The notes under the pieces were generated by a model that saw nothing but the letters and a program-made list of their open reading frames with translations, was not told the origin of the DNA and did not search any database. A program made the translations under genes and the position numbers. 54,768 nucleotides of DNA from a virus: positions 1 through 54,768 of the IMG/VR virus record IMGVR_UViG_3300033143_005875; one strand, written 5' to 3'. Below, one piece after another: positions 54,759 through 54,768 of the stretch. Each line of letters opens with the position of its first letter. Position 1 is the first letter of the stretch.

Positions 54759-54768
54759 ATCCCCACAC
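54759..54768. repeat. 10-bp terminal direct repeat, right copy
   Basis: ATCCCCACAC, identical to bases 1-10. The 82 bases between the last gene and this end (54687-54768) hold no gene and no clear promoter. Confidence 0.6.

Noticed and set aside
1-54768. tRNA or rRNA genes
   Set aside because: No cloverleaf or rRNA-like sequence was recognised by eye; a tRNA search program was not available.

Overview
The window is a complete or near-complete genome (about 54.8 kb, visibly GC-rich) of a temperate, lambda-like siphophage or prophage from an unidentified high-GC bacterium. Evidence for lysogeny is a tyrosine integrase with an excisionase-type gene at the left end and a divergently transcribed repressor with a two-promoter switch near 14.7 kb. 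The first and last 10 bases are identical, which fits a circular or circularly assembled molecule, but this cannot be proved here.

Layout. (1) 1-406: non-coding left end with palindromes, a candidate attachment region. (2) 407-14654, minus strand: early/lysogeny operon read leftward from a promoter at about 14.73 kb. It holds integrase, excisionase, a metallopeptidase, an ASCH-domain protein, small membrane and zinc-ribbon proteins, a DnaB-type helicase, a C5-cytosine methyltransferase, a replication initiator-like protein, a radical-SAM-type protein, a metallophosphoesterase and unknowns. (3) 14655-15954: switch region, repressor and two plus-strand membrane-protein genes behind a near-consensus promoter. 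(4) 16000-54668, minus strand: one 38-kb structural operon read right to left. Its order is small terminase, zinc-ribbon genes, a Gp37/Gp68-family protein, Dam methyltransferase, large terminase (GpA type), a radical SAM enzyme, gpW-like connector, portal, S49 protease with an internal scaffold start, DUF2190-type decoration protein, major capsid, a seven-gene sugar/methyltransferase cluster, head-tail joining, a possible lysis group, three secreted-type proteins, tail terminator, major tail protein, G/GT chaperone frameshift pair, short tape measure, then tail-tip and hub proteins. (5) 26532-28060: a plus-strand insert inside the tail operon with its own promoter, encoding a truncated NAD-dependent DNA ligase and a small HTH protein.

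The most unusual features are these. A perfect 24-bp inverted repeat lies near the two ends, and inversion across it would give a truncated small gene an ATG start. At least six unrelated families of short tandem repeats sit almost only at gene junctions, and several are translated in frame as termini or linkers, including inside the large terminase. A glycosyltransferase/epimerase/methyltransferase cluster lies between capsid and connector genes. Three consecutive tail-region proteins have Sec-type signal peptides. A GGGAAAC slippery heptamer is placed exactly as in the lambda G/GT pair. The ligase lacks its zinc-finger end and one catalytic lysine. Functional calls rest on motif recognition by eye; no database search was run.
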